Shown: positions 37,246-45,190 of the stretch, piece after piece
Position numbering within the stretch: the stretch's first letter is position 1
How the letters are laid out: every line of letters starts with the position of its first letter
Assembly: GCA_013316825.1 (NCBI GenBank)
Contig: WSLY01000011.1
Location: 1-64,000 of the forward strand
Direction: 5' to 3'
DNA: 64,000 bases
DNA from: Lachnospiraceae bacterium
GTDB taxonomy: Bacteria > Bacillota > Clostridia > Lachnospirales > Lachnospiraceae
Position numbers and translations under genes: made by a program
Notes under the pieces: model-generated
The model's database searches: none
Told to the model about the DNA's origin: nothing
What the model saw: only the letters and a program-made list of their open reading frames with translations

Positions 37246-39513
37246 TTATCCTGCATCCTGCAGCCGGTTCAAACGCTCTATCAATTCCTCTACCTGCGCA
37301 AGCTTCACCTGTCCGCCCGAGAAAGAAAGTGCAGAACGCAGAGGCATATACTGCATCATTGCATCCACCATATCCGCTGTTCCCTCGCCCATACTGCCGT
37401 CGCTGCCGGAATCGGCAATCCCCATCTGCGCCACCAGCGCTTCCAAGATTTCCTTCGCGCCTGCAATTTTCATAATATCGCCAAACGTAGTATCCATGGT
37501 GACAAAAATACGCTTTCCGGAAGTATCCTTTACCGCCACCTTTTCCGACAAGCAGATATCCCTCGACGATTTTCCAATCTCTATCCGGTATTCCCCTGTA
37601 GGAACCCTGAAATCCGATATCTCCGTATCATAATAGGCAAAAGCGCGCTTACGCAGTTGAAAAGAAACCGTCTTTCTCTCACCAGGCGCAAGCTCTACTT
37701 TCTCAAATCCCCTAAGCTCCCTCACGGGGCGGATGATATCTCCGTCCTCCGGCGCCGCCACATAAAGCTGTACGACCTCTTTGCCCGCGCACTGTCCTAC
37801 GTTTTTCACCTCCACAGTCACAAGCAGCTCTTCCGTATCACTCATCCGTTTTTTGGAAAGCTTCAGATTGGTGTAGAGGAAGCTTGTATAAGAAAGACCG
37901 TGCCCGAAAGGAAAAAGCACTTCCATTTTCTTTTTGTCATAATACCGGTAGCCTACAAAAACGCCTTCTCTGTACTCTACCTTATCGCCCTCGCCGCTGT
38001 AGAAAATATAGGACGGATTATCCTCCAGCTTTAAGGGAAATGTCTCCGGAAGCCTTCCGCTGGGATTGACGTCCCCGTAAAGCACGTCGAGAACAGCGCC
38101 GCCTACTGCCTGCCCGCCCAGATACGCTTCCAGAACACCTTTCACCTTATCAATCCACGGCATTTCCACGGGGGAGCCGTTGTGAAGCACCACAATGGTA
38201 TTGGGATTGGCATCGCTCACTGCTTCTATCAATTCATTCTGGCACTTTGGCAGATGCATATGCACACGGTCAAAGCCTTCTGATTCATAGGCATCCGGAA
38301 GTCCGGCAAACACCACCGCAGTATCTGCAAGTGATGCCGCCCGAATTGCCTCGGAAAGCAGCGTATCATCCATCCTGTCCGCACCTGCACTGTAGCCCTG
38401 TGCATAAATCACATGGGACTTATCCGCCATTTCCCATGCGGATTCCGTCCTGCAGGTATTGATATGGGAACTGCCTCCGCCCTGAAATCTGGGTTTTTCA
38501 GCAAATTCACCGATGAAAGCAATCCTTGCCCCCTTGCGCAAAGGCAGGACGCCGTCATTTTTTAAAAGCACCATACACTCCGCCGCCGCTTTGCGCGCCA
38601 GCCTGTGATCTGCATCCATGTCGTAAACAGCCCCCTCCTTCCGGTTAGCCGCACTCTTTTCCACAATAGTCAGGATACGCTCCACTGCCTTATCCAGCAC
38701 TTCTTCCGCAAGCTCTCCCTGCTCCACCGCTTCCACAATTTTCTTATCACCAACGCCAAAGGAAGTCGGCATCTCCAAATCAAGTCCTGCCTCCAAATCG
38801 GCAGCTCTGTCGTTGACTGCGCCCCAATCGCTTACCACAAAGCCGTCGAAGCCCCATTCGCCGCGCAGCACATCCGTCAGGTATTTTTTATTCTGCGCCG
38901 CATATACGCCGTTTATCCGGTTATAAGAACACATCACGGTCCAAGGCTTCGCCGCCTTTACCGCTTCCTCAAAAGCCGGCAGGTATATTTCGCGTATCGT
39001 CCGTTCGTCCGCCTCGCTGCTGGAGCTCATCCGCCTGTGTTCCTGACTATTCAAAAGAAAATGCTTGATGCTGGTGCCGACGCCCTGACTCTGCACGCCT
39101 TTTACGTAGCTTGCAGCCGCCTGTCCCGCAAGATACGGATCCTCGGAAAAATACTCGAAATTTCTCCCGCAGAGAGGAGAACGTTTGATGTTTACCGCCG
39201 GCCCCAAAAGTACGCCGATTCCCTCCGCCTGACATTCCTTTCCCAAAGTCTCTCCCAGCAAACGAAGCAGCTTTCTGTCAAAAGAAGCGGCAGTAGCGCA
39301 GCCTGCCGGAAAGCAAACGGCTTTCACGCTCTCGTCCAGTCCCAGATGGTCTCCCGTCTCTTCCTGTTTCCGCAGTCCGTGCGGTCCGTCGCTTACCATC
39401 ATCTGCGGTACATCGAGACGCTCCACTGCTTTGGTGCGCCAAAAATCTGCGCCGGAACAAAGCCCTGCTTTTTCTTCCAGTGTCATTTTCCGTACGATTT
39501 CTTTCACATTCAT
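37246..39513 (-). CDS. Glycoside hydrolase family 3 beta-glycosidase
   Basis: 755 residues, cytoplasmic (no signal peptide). The GH3 N-domain contains the nucleophile motif GFDGFVVSDWGAVND and substrate loops SDGPHGLRKQ and IKHFLLNSQEHRR; the GH3 C-domain and a fibronectin-III-like domain (VEVKNVGQCAGKEVVQLYV) follow. An extra 80-residue tail of unknown role ends in ELIERLNRLQDAG. Likely a beta-glucosidase or beta-xylosidase on imported oligosaccharides; specificity cannot be read. It has its own promoter. Confidence 0.95.
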   Translation of the reverse strand: MNVKEIVRKMTLEEKAGLCSGADFWRTKAVERLDVPQMMVSDGPHGLRKQEETGDHLGLDESVKAVCFPAGCATAASFDRKLLRLLGETLGKECQAEGIGVLLGPAVNIKRSPLCGRNFEYFSEDPYLAGQAAASYVKGVQSQGVGTSIKHFLLNSQEHRRMSSSSEADERTIREIYLPAFEEAVKAAKPWTVMCSYNRINGVYAAQNKKYLTDVLRGEWGFDGFVVSDWGAVNDRAADLEAGLDLEMPTSFGVGDKKIVEAVEQGELAEEVLDKAVERILTIVEKSAANRKEGAVYDMDADHRLARKAAAECMVLLKNDGVLPLRKGARIAFIGEFAEKPRFQGGGSSHINTCRTESAWEMADKSHVIYAQGYSAGADRMDDTLLSEAIRAASLADTAVVFAGLPDAYESEGFDRVHMHLPKCQNELIEAVSDANPNTIVVLHNGSPVEMPWIDKVKGVLEAYLGGQAVGGAVLDVLYGDVNPSGRLPETFPLKLEDNPSYIFYSGEGDKVEYREGVFVGYRYYDKKKMEVLFPFGHGLSYTSFLYTNLKLSKKRMSDTEELLVTVEVKNVGQCAGKEVVQLYVAAPEDGDIIRPVRELRGFEKVELAPGERKTVSFQLRKRAFAYYDTEISDFRVPTGEYRIEIGKSSRDICLSEKVAVKDTSGKRIFVTMDTTFGDIMKIAGAKEILEALVAQMGIADSGSDGSMGEGTADMVDAMMQYMPLRSALSFSGGQVKLAQVEELIERLNRLQDAG

Positions 39514-39576
39514 ATACCAGCCTCCTGTTCTGCTATCTTTTGGGATTTTACTGCTTCCGAACCTAAGTCTAAGTTT

Positions 39577-39605
39577 ATTATATACGAAACGCAGATAGCT
39601 GGCAA
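39577..39605 (-). promoter_or_regulatory. Promoter of the GH3 gene
   Basis: Minus-strand TTGCCA (39600-39605), 17 bases, TATAAT (39577-39582), immediately downstream of the solute-binding lipoprotein stop. Confidence 0.75.
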
Positions 39606-39612
39606 TTTGAAT

Positions 39613-41811
39613 TTAACGACTTTCATTCAAATACAACTGCACCCTGTTTTCCATAATCCCGCATACTTCTTCCAGACTTTTGCTGCCATTAAAATAATCT
39701 GCCGCCTCTTCATAAATAATATCGAGGATGGGTGTGGTGCGTATCGGGTATGCACGCGCTTCCTCCAGCGCCTTTTTGTATGCCTCTATTTTCTCCTCCG
39801 TAATGTCCTCCGCAGTATAAACCTCCGTCCACTGTTCACCCGCCGCACCGTTTTCGCCTATCATTGTAACCGTAATGACAACCTTCTTTCCGCCTGCCAC
39901 CCTTTCCTTCTGCCCGTCCATCAACAAGTCAAAAGCGCTTTTAAGAGCCGGCATATTACCCTGCGCAGCATAAGTATTCTGCGCCTCCTCTTCCAACAGA
40001 AAACAGATAAATTCCCAAGCGCCTTCCTTGTGGGCAGAATTTGCATTGACTGCCAGCGCTGAAAACGGAAAAAACGCCATATGACATCCGTCATCGAACA
40101 GAACGCCCAACGTTACCATTTCTCTTTCTTCCTGCTCCTTGGGACCATGAAAATAAAAAATATCCGAATAATTGCGTCCTAAGTCCTGTGCCAGACTCGG
40201 AAAGCGTCCTCCTCTGCCGTCATCCCCATACCGCTTTGCAAGCTCCAGTATATTCCGAAACAGCTCCCCGCTGAAATCGCAGGTTCCCTGTTCCCAGTCC
40301 ACGCTTCCCCACAGCGTTTCCGTTCCGCCTAAAAACACCTCCAAAAGCTTCTGGGGACCATAATTTTTCATGTATACCGCCTCTTCCTGCCAGGAAAGCA
40401 GGGCATCCACCAGTGTGCGGATATCCGGCTTACGTCCGCCCAGAACCTCTTCTGCAATCTCCGCCCCTTCTCCGCCGGAAAATCTTGGACAGATTCCATA
40501 GATTCTGCCCTCCTCCCGCCAAAGATTGAACGTAAAGGGAAAATAATCCTCCTCCCTGATACCGCTCTCTTCTACATAAGGGCTTAAATCCTCCAAAGCT
40601 CCTTTTTCCAGCATACCGGTAAGATAGTCCTCCAGCAATTCCCCGCACAAAATATCCGGTCCTTCCCCTGTAGCAATCTGAACGCTGGTTAATCTTGCAT
40701 AATCTGCTATATCGCCCGGTCCGCAGCTTTCTATTACCACATGGTAGGTATCGCTTCTTGCATTAAACAAAGCTGCCTGTCCGGAAATCCAGCCGTCGAC
40801 GGCAATGCCGCCCCTGATAACAATCGGAATTTTATCCACCTTTTTTATCTGCAGTCTGTCGCATATGGCTTTCGTGCCATCCCGTTCGGCATACAAAAGC
40901 TCCACGCTTCCATCCTCCAGCACTCTGAAATCCCAACGCTCCATTTCATAGGAATCATAGGTATATTGAGGATTATAGGATGTTCCCTCAAAAGAAAAGA
41001 GACTGTTTTCTGTTCCATCCGCCATGTTCAGCTCTGCAATTTCTCTGCCCCGTATAAAGCTGTTATTGTACAGAAGCAGCGTATCGCTTCCCGCTCCAAG
41101 ACTCTGTTCGCCCTCTCCCGGGTTTGCCAGCCTGACCTGTTTTACTTCCTCCGTCTGACCTGTCGCAGGGTCAAGCTCCATCAGCCGCCTTACCCGCGCC
41201 TCTTCCAGAATCAGATACACTCTGCCATCCGGCAGGCTGCAAATATCCTTTATCTCTCTGCCGTCCGTCCATTCCCTTGTAAAAAGAATTTCCCCCTCCG
41301 GCAGATATTTGACAAGCGCAGAACGGACCGCCTTTGCCGCCGCCCCTTCTCCCTCATAGGTATTCCCCCAGCAGTAGCCATTTCCTTTTGTATCAAGATA
41401 CACCTCATAAATAAAGTCCAAAGAAGTCTGCCATAACAGCTCGCTGCTTCCGTCATTCCTGTACAAATACACATCCGAATGGGAATAATTGCCTGTATCG
41501 TCACGGCAGATTTTTTCCCAAAGCTGTACCGGCTCGCCCTGATAAAACTGCATACCACGCAAATACATTTCCGAATCGGACAAGGGAGATTCCCTTTCGC
41601 TTTCCTCCCATGCAAAAATGACCTGCGGCTCTGCATAAATATCGTAATATTCTGCCTGTCCCAAAGGCTCTTCATCTGCCGCTCCCGAAGCCAAATCTTT
41701 TGCTGCAGGTTTGGTATCCTGCACCCCTTCCGCTTCATGCGTCTCCTGCTTTCCGCAGCCTGTAAAAAGCAAAACGCACCATATCCATAATAAAAAACAA
41801 AATTTTTTCAT
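39613..41811 (-). CDS. Lipoprotein with N-terminal propeller-like region fused to an extracellular solute-binding domain
   Basis: 732 residues. Signal peptide with lipobox LLFTGC. Residues about 50-340 form repeated beta-rich units (DDTGNYSHSDVYLYRNDGSS, DTKGNGYCWGN, LPDGRVYLILEE) like a propeller. From about 345 it matches family-1 sugar-type solute-binding proteins (TSVQIATGEGPDILCGELLEDYL, GALEDLSPYVEESG, WEFICFLLEEE). No permease or ATPase is adjacent. Its ATG overlaps the BlaR1-like stop (ATGA), so it may act in the same sensory system rather than in transport. Confidence 0.8.
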   Translation of the reverse strand: MKKFCFLLWIWCVLLFTGCGKQETHEAEGVQDTKPAAKDLASGAADEEPLGQAEYYDIYAEPQVIFAWEESERESPLSDSEMYLRGMQFYQGEPVQLWEKICRDDTGNYSHSDVYLYRNDGSSELLWQTSLDFIYEVYLDTKGNGYCWGNTYEGEGAAAKAVRSALVKYLPEGEILFTREWTDGREIKDICSLPDGRVYLILEEARVRRLMELDPATGQTEEVKQVRLANPGEGEQSLGAGSDTLLLYNNSFIRGREIAELNMADGTENSLFSFEGTSYNPQYTYDSYEMERWDFRVLEDGSVELLYAERDGTKAICDRLQIKKVDKIPIVIRGGIAVDGWISGQAALFNARSDTYHVVIESCGPGDIADYARLTSVQIATGEGPDILCGELLEDYLTGMLEKGALEDLSPYVEESGIREEDYFPFTFNLWREEGRIYGICPRFSGGEGAEIAEEVLGGRKPDIRTLVDALLSWQEEAVYMKNYGPQKLLEVFLGGTETLWGSVDWEQGTCDFSGELFRNILELAKRYGDDGRGGRFPSLAQDLGRNYSDIFYFHGPKEQEEREMVTLGVLFDDGCHMAFFPFSALAVNANSAHKEGAWEFICFLLEEEAQNTYAAQGNMPALKSAFDLLMDGQKERVAGGKKVVITVTMIGENGAAGEQWTEVYTAEDITEEKIEAYKKALEEARAYPIRTTPILDIIYEEAADYFNGSKSLEEVCGIMENRVQLYLNESR

Positions 41812-44372
41812 GGTATCTCCTCGAGCTTCCTATCCTTCAGACTCAACGTCTCATAATTATATTTATCTGCTTCCGATATCTGCTCTGTCCGTATCTCTCC
41901 ATCCTGCGTGCTCAGAATCAGACGGCTGTGCTCCAGATAATATGTCATGGGCGCTACCCATTCTTTCAATAAATCGTCCCTGTATTCCGTCGCAAGTCCC
42001 CATTCAAACAAAGAACTCGCTATCAGCCGGATTTCTCCCTCTGCGGAAAGCCTGTATACCCAGTATCTATACGCGCCGGTATCGTACCTGTCTTCTATAT
42101 GCACGCCCATAATAAAGCCTGTGCCGTCTATCTCTCCCAGATAAACATTATTCCAGTCCACCCGTGCCACATGTGCAAATTCAGAATGCAGCAGGCTGCC
42201 GGACGCATCCCGAAACAGCACCCAGCCGCTGTCGCCGTCTCCTGCATCGCCGATATATATCTCTATCTGCTCATCACCCGCACTGTCCGCCACATCAAAG
42301 GTTTCCGTTCCGACAAGCGTATAATACCTCTCCAGCATATCCTCGCCATAAACTTCCTGCGTATAGTACGAATAAATGGGATCCGCCGGCTTTGGCACAT
42401 ACTCTATGCCATACATGCATAACGGACTCATCACTGCAGCTTCCACAATCACATTATCTATCAACGTAATCCTGACGCCATCATAAACACCATTCTCCCG
42501 CCTTGGCAGGGTATCTATAAACTCCTCGCAGGAGACCTCCTTGTAGTTTACGGTTTCCATTGCCGTATTCACCTTATAAACACAGTCCTCTGCAAATACA
42601 AGAGACTCTCCTTTGTCCGCAAGCTGTTCTCCGGTATCCATGTACAGACTATACGATGCAATTGTCATCGGCTCTTTCTCTGACAGCTCGCTGAAATATA
42701 CCGTCCCCGTCACCGCCTCTTTTTGACTGCCGCCCGCTCCTCCATTCTCTCCGCCGGCTTTATCCGCACCGCCGTCTTCCTCTGACCCGCTATTCTCCGG
42801 CAAAGCGTTTCCCCCCTCATCCTGCGCCTTGATATAAACCCGCGACATGGTATAGCTTATTTCTGCAAGAAATATCTTAGTATCCTCAGCAGAAAGCTCT
42901 ATCGTAGCCTGATTCTTTTCCTTATCTACTTCCAGAACCGGCACCATGCGCCAAGGCTCTTCCTTTTCCCCTGATATGTCAGTCCGGTAGATTTGCAGCA
43001 TATCTCCCGCCTCCACTTCTTCACCGCCTATCACTGCCGGTCCTTCTATAGGAAATGAAATACGGTAGCGGTCTTCCCCTTCATAAGAAAGCGCCACGCC
43101 GCGCCGCATAATATAGACATGCTCCACAGGCTCCGAAAAGGTTGCCGGAAACGTTTCCCGTACCAGCACATCCGCTCCCGGGGCAAACAAAAGCTCTACC
43201 AAATCTCCCTCTCGCAGGTCCTGTCCATCCTCGCCGGGCTCAAAATAAGTTTCAATTTCATCTGCATGCAGTTCCACTACACCAAGCACCGGAATCACCA
43301 CCACATGCCTGCCGTCATACTCTTCGACAACGCCATAAAGCGCCTCCGGTACGGTCTGCGTCTCCCCGTCCGCCAAATTCTTCTCATCCTGTGCGCCACG
43401 TTTGGAAGGATTGGCAATCAGCACCACCCCCACGGCAGCCGTCGCCAAAGCCGCTATGCAGAGAATTGCGATTGCCGGTTTTTTATAGCGGAGCACATTT
43501 TGAATCCTGCTGCCCGTATCTCCCTCTCCAAAGGCAAGCGGCACGCCGCCCACAATCTGTCTGCCCGTGGCAAGATTTAACAAGGAAGCAGAATATTCCT
43601 TTTTGACGCCGCTTCCCATTTTTCGGATAACCGCCTCGTCGCAGGACATTTCCATATCCCTGCCGCACAAGAAAAACGCTGCCCACACCAGAGGATTAAA
43701 CCAGTGCACGCACAAAGCCAGCCAAAAGAAAGCCTTAACAAGATGGTCTCCCCTCCTGATATGTGTCTGCTCGTGCAATAAAATATACGCCCTCTCCTCT
43801 CCTGCAAACGCTTTAGGCAGATAAATTTTCGGCAGGAAAATGCCGCACACAAAAGGCGTCTCCAAATTCTCCTTTGTATATATATTGCCTCGTTCATGTT
43901 CCGCCGACTTTAATTTTCTCTTGAGTCCCGCCAGCGACGCCACACTATATACCAAAAGAGCCAGCACGCCCAGCAGCCAAATCCGTGAGCCCGCCGTAAG
44001 CGCCGTCTGCATTCTATTTGCGGCGGGCATCTTATCGGGCGCCCCTCCCTGCAAATCTGCCGTTCCCTGTACTGCTGCCGCAATCGGCGGCGTATCCGCC
44101 GCAGGCAAAGTCATTTCACCCTCGTTTACCGAAATATAAGCAATCTGTCCCCCCGCCGTCTTCGGCGCATCCAAAACCCCCAGCAGGGAAAACGCCGCCG
44201 AAAAAGAAAACGGACAAATCAGGCGAAACAGCACTACTGCCCACAAAACATAGGAAAAAATCTTTGGCGCCCTTCTCAGCAGAAGCCTAAGCGCCATGAC
44301 AAAAGGTATAATGATTCCAGCCGTCAGGCTCATATTCAAAATCCCTATAAAAAGCTTCTCCAACATTGACAT
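41808..44372 (-). CDS. M56-family BlaR1/MecR1-like membrane metalloprotease with a non-beta-lactam sensor region
   Basis: 854 residues. The N-terminal membrane domain has the zinc protease motif LLHEQTHIRRGDH after family segments SYVLWAVVLFRLICP; a further membrane segment (AIAILCIAALATAAVGVVL) leads to a C-terminal region of about 530 residues. In BlaR1 this would be a penicillin-binding domain, but no SxxK/SxN/KTG set is visible here; it is acidic and beta-rich with an EDGGADKAGGENGGAGG linker. By analogy it is a sensor that cleaves or inactivates the upstream BlaI-type repressor. Ligand unknown. Confidence 0.85.
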   Translation of the reverse strand: MSMLEKLFIGILNMSLTAGIIIPFVMALRLLLRRAPKIFSYVLWAVVLFRLICPFSFSAAFSLLGVLDAPKTAGGQIAYISVNEGEMTLPAADTPPIAAAVQGTADLQGGAPDKMPAANRMQTALTAGSRIWLLGVLALLVYSVASLAGLKRKLKSAEHERGNIYTKENLETPFVCGIFLPKIYLPKAFAGEERAYILLHEQTHIRRGDHLVKAFFWLALCVHWFNPLVWAAFFLCGRDMEMSCDEAVIRKMGSGVKKEYSASLLNLATGRQIVGGVPLAFGEGDTGSRIQNVLRYKKPAIAILCIAALATAAVGVVLIANPSKRGAQDEKNLADGETQTVPEALYGVVEEYDGRHVVVIPVLGVVELHADEIETYFEPGEDGQDLREGDLVELLFAPGADVLVRETFPATFSEPVEHVYIMRRGVALSYEGEDRYRISFPIEGPAVIGGEEVEAGDMLQIYRTDISGEKEEPWRMVPVLEVDKEKNQATIELSAEDTKIFLAEISYTMSRVYIKAQDEGGNALPENSGSEEDGGADKAGGENGGAGGSQKEAVTGTVYFSELSEKEPMTIASYSLYMDTGEQLADKGESLVFAEDCVYKVNTAMETVNYKEVSCEEFIDTLPRRENGVYDGVRITLIDNVIVEAAVMSPLCMYGIEYVPKPADPIYSYYTQEVYGEDMLERYYTLVGTETFDVADSAGDEQIEIYIGDAGDGDSGWVLFRDASGSLLHSEFAHVARVDWNNVYLGEIDGTGFIMGVHIEDRYDTGAYRYWVYRLSAEGEIRLIASSLFEWGLATEYRDDLLKEWVAPMTYYLEHSRLILSTQDGEIRTEQISEADKYNYETLSLKDRKLEEIP

Positions 44373-44396
44373 TTTCTCCTCCCATCCTTCTATTCT

Positions 44397-44753
44397 CTAT
44401 TCACTTTCCTCTATCATTCTTTTCAGCTCCGCGATTTCCTTCTCTCCCAGCTTATTTCTTCTGGAAAACGCCGCCAGAAAGCGGGGCAGGGAACCGCCGA
44501 AGGTCTCTTTGATAAACTGTTCTCCCTGTGCCGCTTCAAATTCCTCCTTAGAAGTCAGCACTGTAACCGTACCGTTTTCGTTGACAAACAGCCCCCGCTC
44601 GCACAGCCTTTTTAACATCGTGTACGCCGTCGTCCGCTTCCAGTCAAATGCCTGTTCACACAGCTTTGCCAGCTCCCCCGATGCAAGCGGAGCGTTCTCC
44701 CATATCAATTCCGCAAGCCTGCGCTCCATCTCTCCCAGCTTATACCGTTCCAT
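44397..44753 (-). CDS. BlaI/MecI-family transcriptional repressor
   Basis: 118 residues: a winged helix (MERRLAELIWENAPLASGEL, TTAYTMLKRLCERGLFVNE) and a C-terminal dimerization helix region. 24 bases upstream of the BlaR1-like gene, in the classic repressor-protease order. Two dyads covering its promoter (44827-44873) are its probable operators. Confidence 0.93.
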   Translation of the reverse strand: MERYKLGEMERRLAELIWENAPLASGELAKLCEQAFDWKRTTAYTMLKRLCERGLFVNENGTVTVLTSKEEFEAAQGEQFIKETFGGSLPRFLAAFSRRNKLGEKEIAELKRMIEESE

Positions 44754-44826
44754 AAAATCCTCCGTTTCCTATCCTGTTTCCTATCATGTCAAAAACTTGT
44801 TTTCTCCTTGTTATGTATCGCAAGCA

Positions 44827-44855
44827 AAAACTGTCTAATACCATTAGACAGTTTT
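44827..44855 (-). promoter_or_regulatory. BlaI-type operator 1
   Basis: Perfect dyad with 13-base arms, AAAACTGTCTAAT, ACC centre, ATTAGACAGTTTT, lying over the transcription start. The core TGTCTAAT half is shared with operator 2. Confidence 0.8.
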
Positions 44856-44884
44856 AGTCTAACAGTATTAGACAGTTTTGTCAA
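44856..44884 (-). promoter_or_regulatory. Promoter of the blaI-blaR1-lipoprotein operon with operator 2
   Basis: Minus-strand TTGACA (44879-44884), 17 bases, TAGACT (44856-44861). A second dyad GTCTAA-CAGTA-TTAGAC (44857-44873) covers the -10 box and spacer. Two adjacent operators on one promoter indicate tight autorepression. Confidence 0.85.
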
Positions 44885-44885
44885 T

Positions 44886-44931
44886 ACTTCCGTCAAATTC
44901 AGGTCAAAACTTCCGTCAAATTCAGGTCAAA
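44886..44931. repeat. Tandem 23-bp repeat upstream of the blaI promoter
   Basis: Two perfect copies of a 23-bp unit containing CCGTCAAATTCAGGTCAAA. On the minus strand each unit gives TTGACC and TTGACG, both -35-like, in line with the real TTGACA next to them. They run into the 3' end of the small gene at 44934. Confidence 0.85.
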
Positions 44932-44933
44932 AC

Positions 44934-45140
44934 TTACTCCGAAAGCAGCTCTTCCACACCCTTATATCCATAAAGCTCCAACGTATTTTCTATCCCCGCT
45001 TTTATCTCCTCTCTGGAAAAATCCGCCTTTTCCAAAAATGCATCCGAATAAGTGTTAAGATGCCCGTAAAAAAGAAGTGCCAGTTTCAGCCGCTCCATAT
45101 CGTGAATCAGGCGCATAATATAATCCTGCTCATAATACAT
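44934..45140 (-). CDS. Small acidic protein, possibly a shortened DUF6483-type protein
   Basis: 68 residues, start ATG at 45140 after AGGAGAACGTGCA. Sequence MYYEQDYIMRLIHDMERLKL then ALLFYGHLNTYSDAFLEKAD and FSREEIKAGIENTLELYGYKG. From memory the start and end resemble the two ends of a longer Lachnospiraceae family (DUF6483), with the middle missing. If so it is an in-frame internal deletion. Function unknown. It sits between the chemoreceptor pseudogene and the blaI promoter. Confidence 0.55.
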   Translation of the reverse strand: MYYEQDYIMRLIHDMERLKLALLFYGHLNTYSDAFLEKADFSREEIKAGIENTLELYGYKGVEELLSE

Positions 45141-45190
45141 TGCACGTTCTCCTGTCTGCCGTATGTCTGTAGAAACTGCCGCAAACCATA

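Noticed and set aside
38605-40062. 485-residue plus-strand ORF
   Set aside because: Antisense shadow of the GH3 and solute-binding genes; no ribosome site and Cys/His/Arg-rich non-protein-like sequence.
39613-41811. ABC sugar importer operon
   Set aside because: Only a solute-binding domain is present; no permease or importer ATPase lies next to it, and it overlaps the BlaR1-like gene instead.
41808-44753. Beta-lactam resistance locus
   Set aside because: The BlaR1-like C-terminus lacks penicillin-binding motifs and no beta-lactamase is present.
44886-44931. Possible CRISPR-like repeat
   Set aside because: Only two abutting copies with no spacer; a simple tandem duplication. No CRISPR array or cas gene was found in the window.
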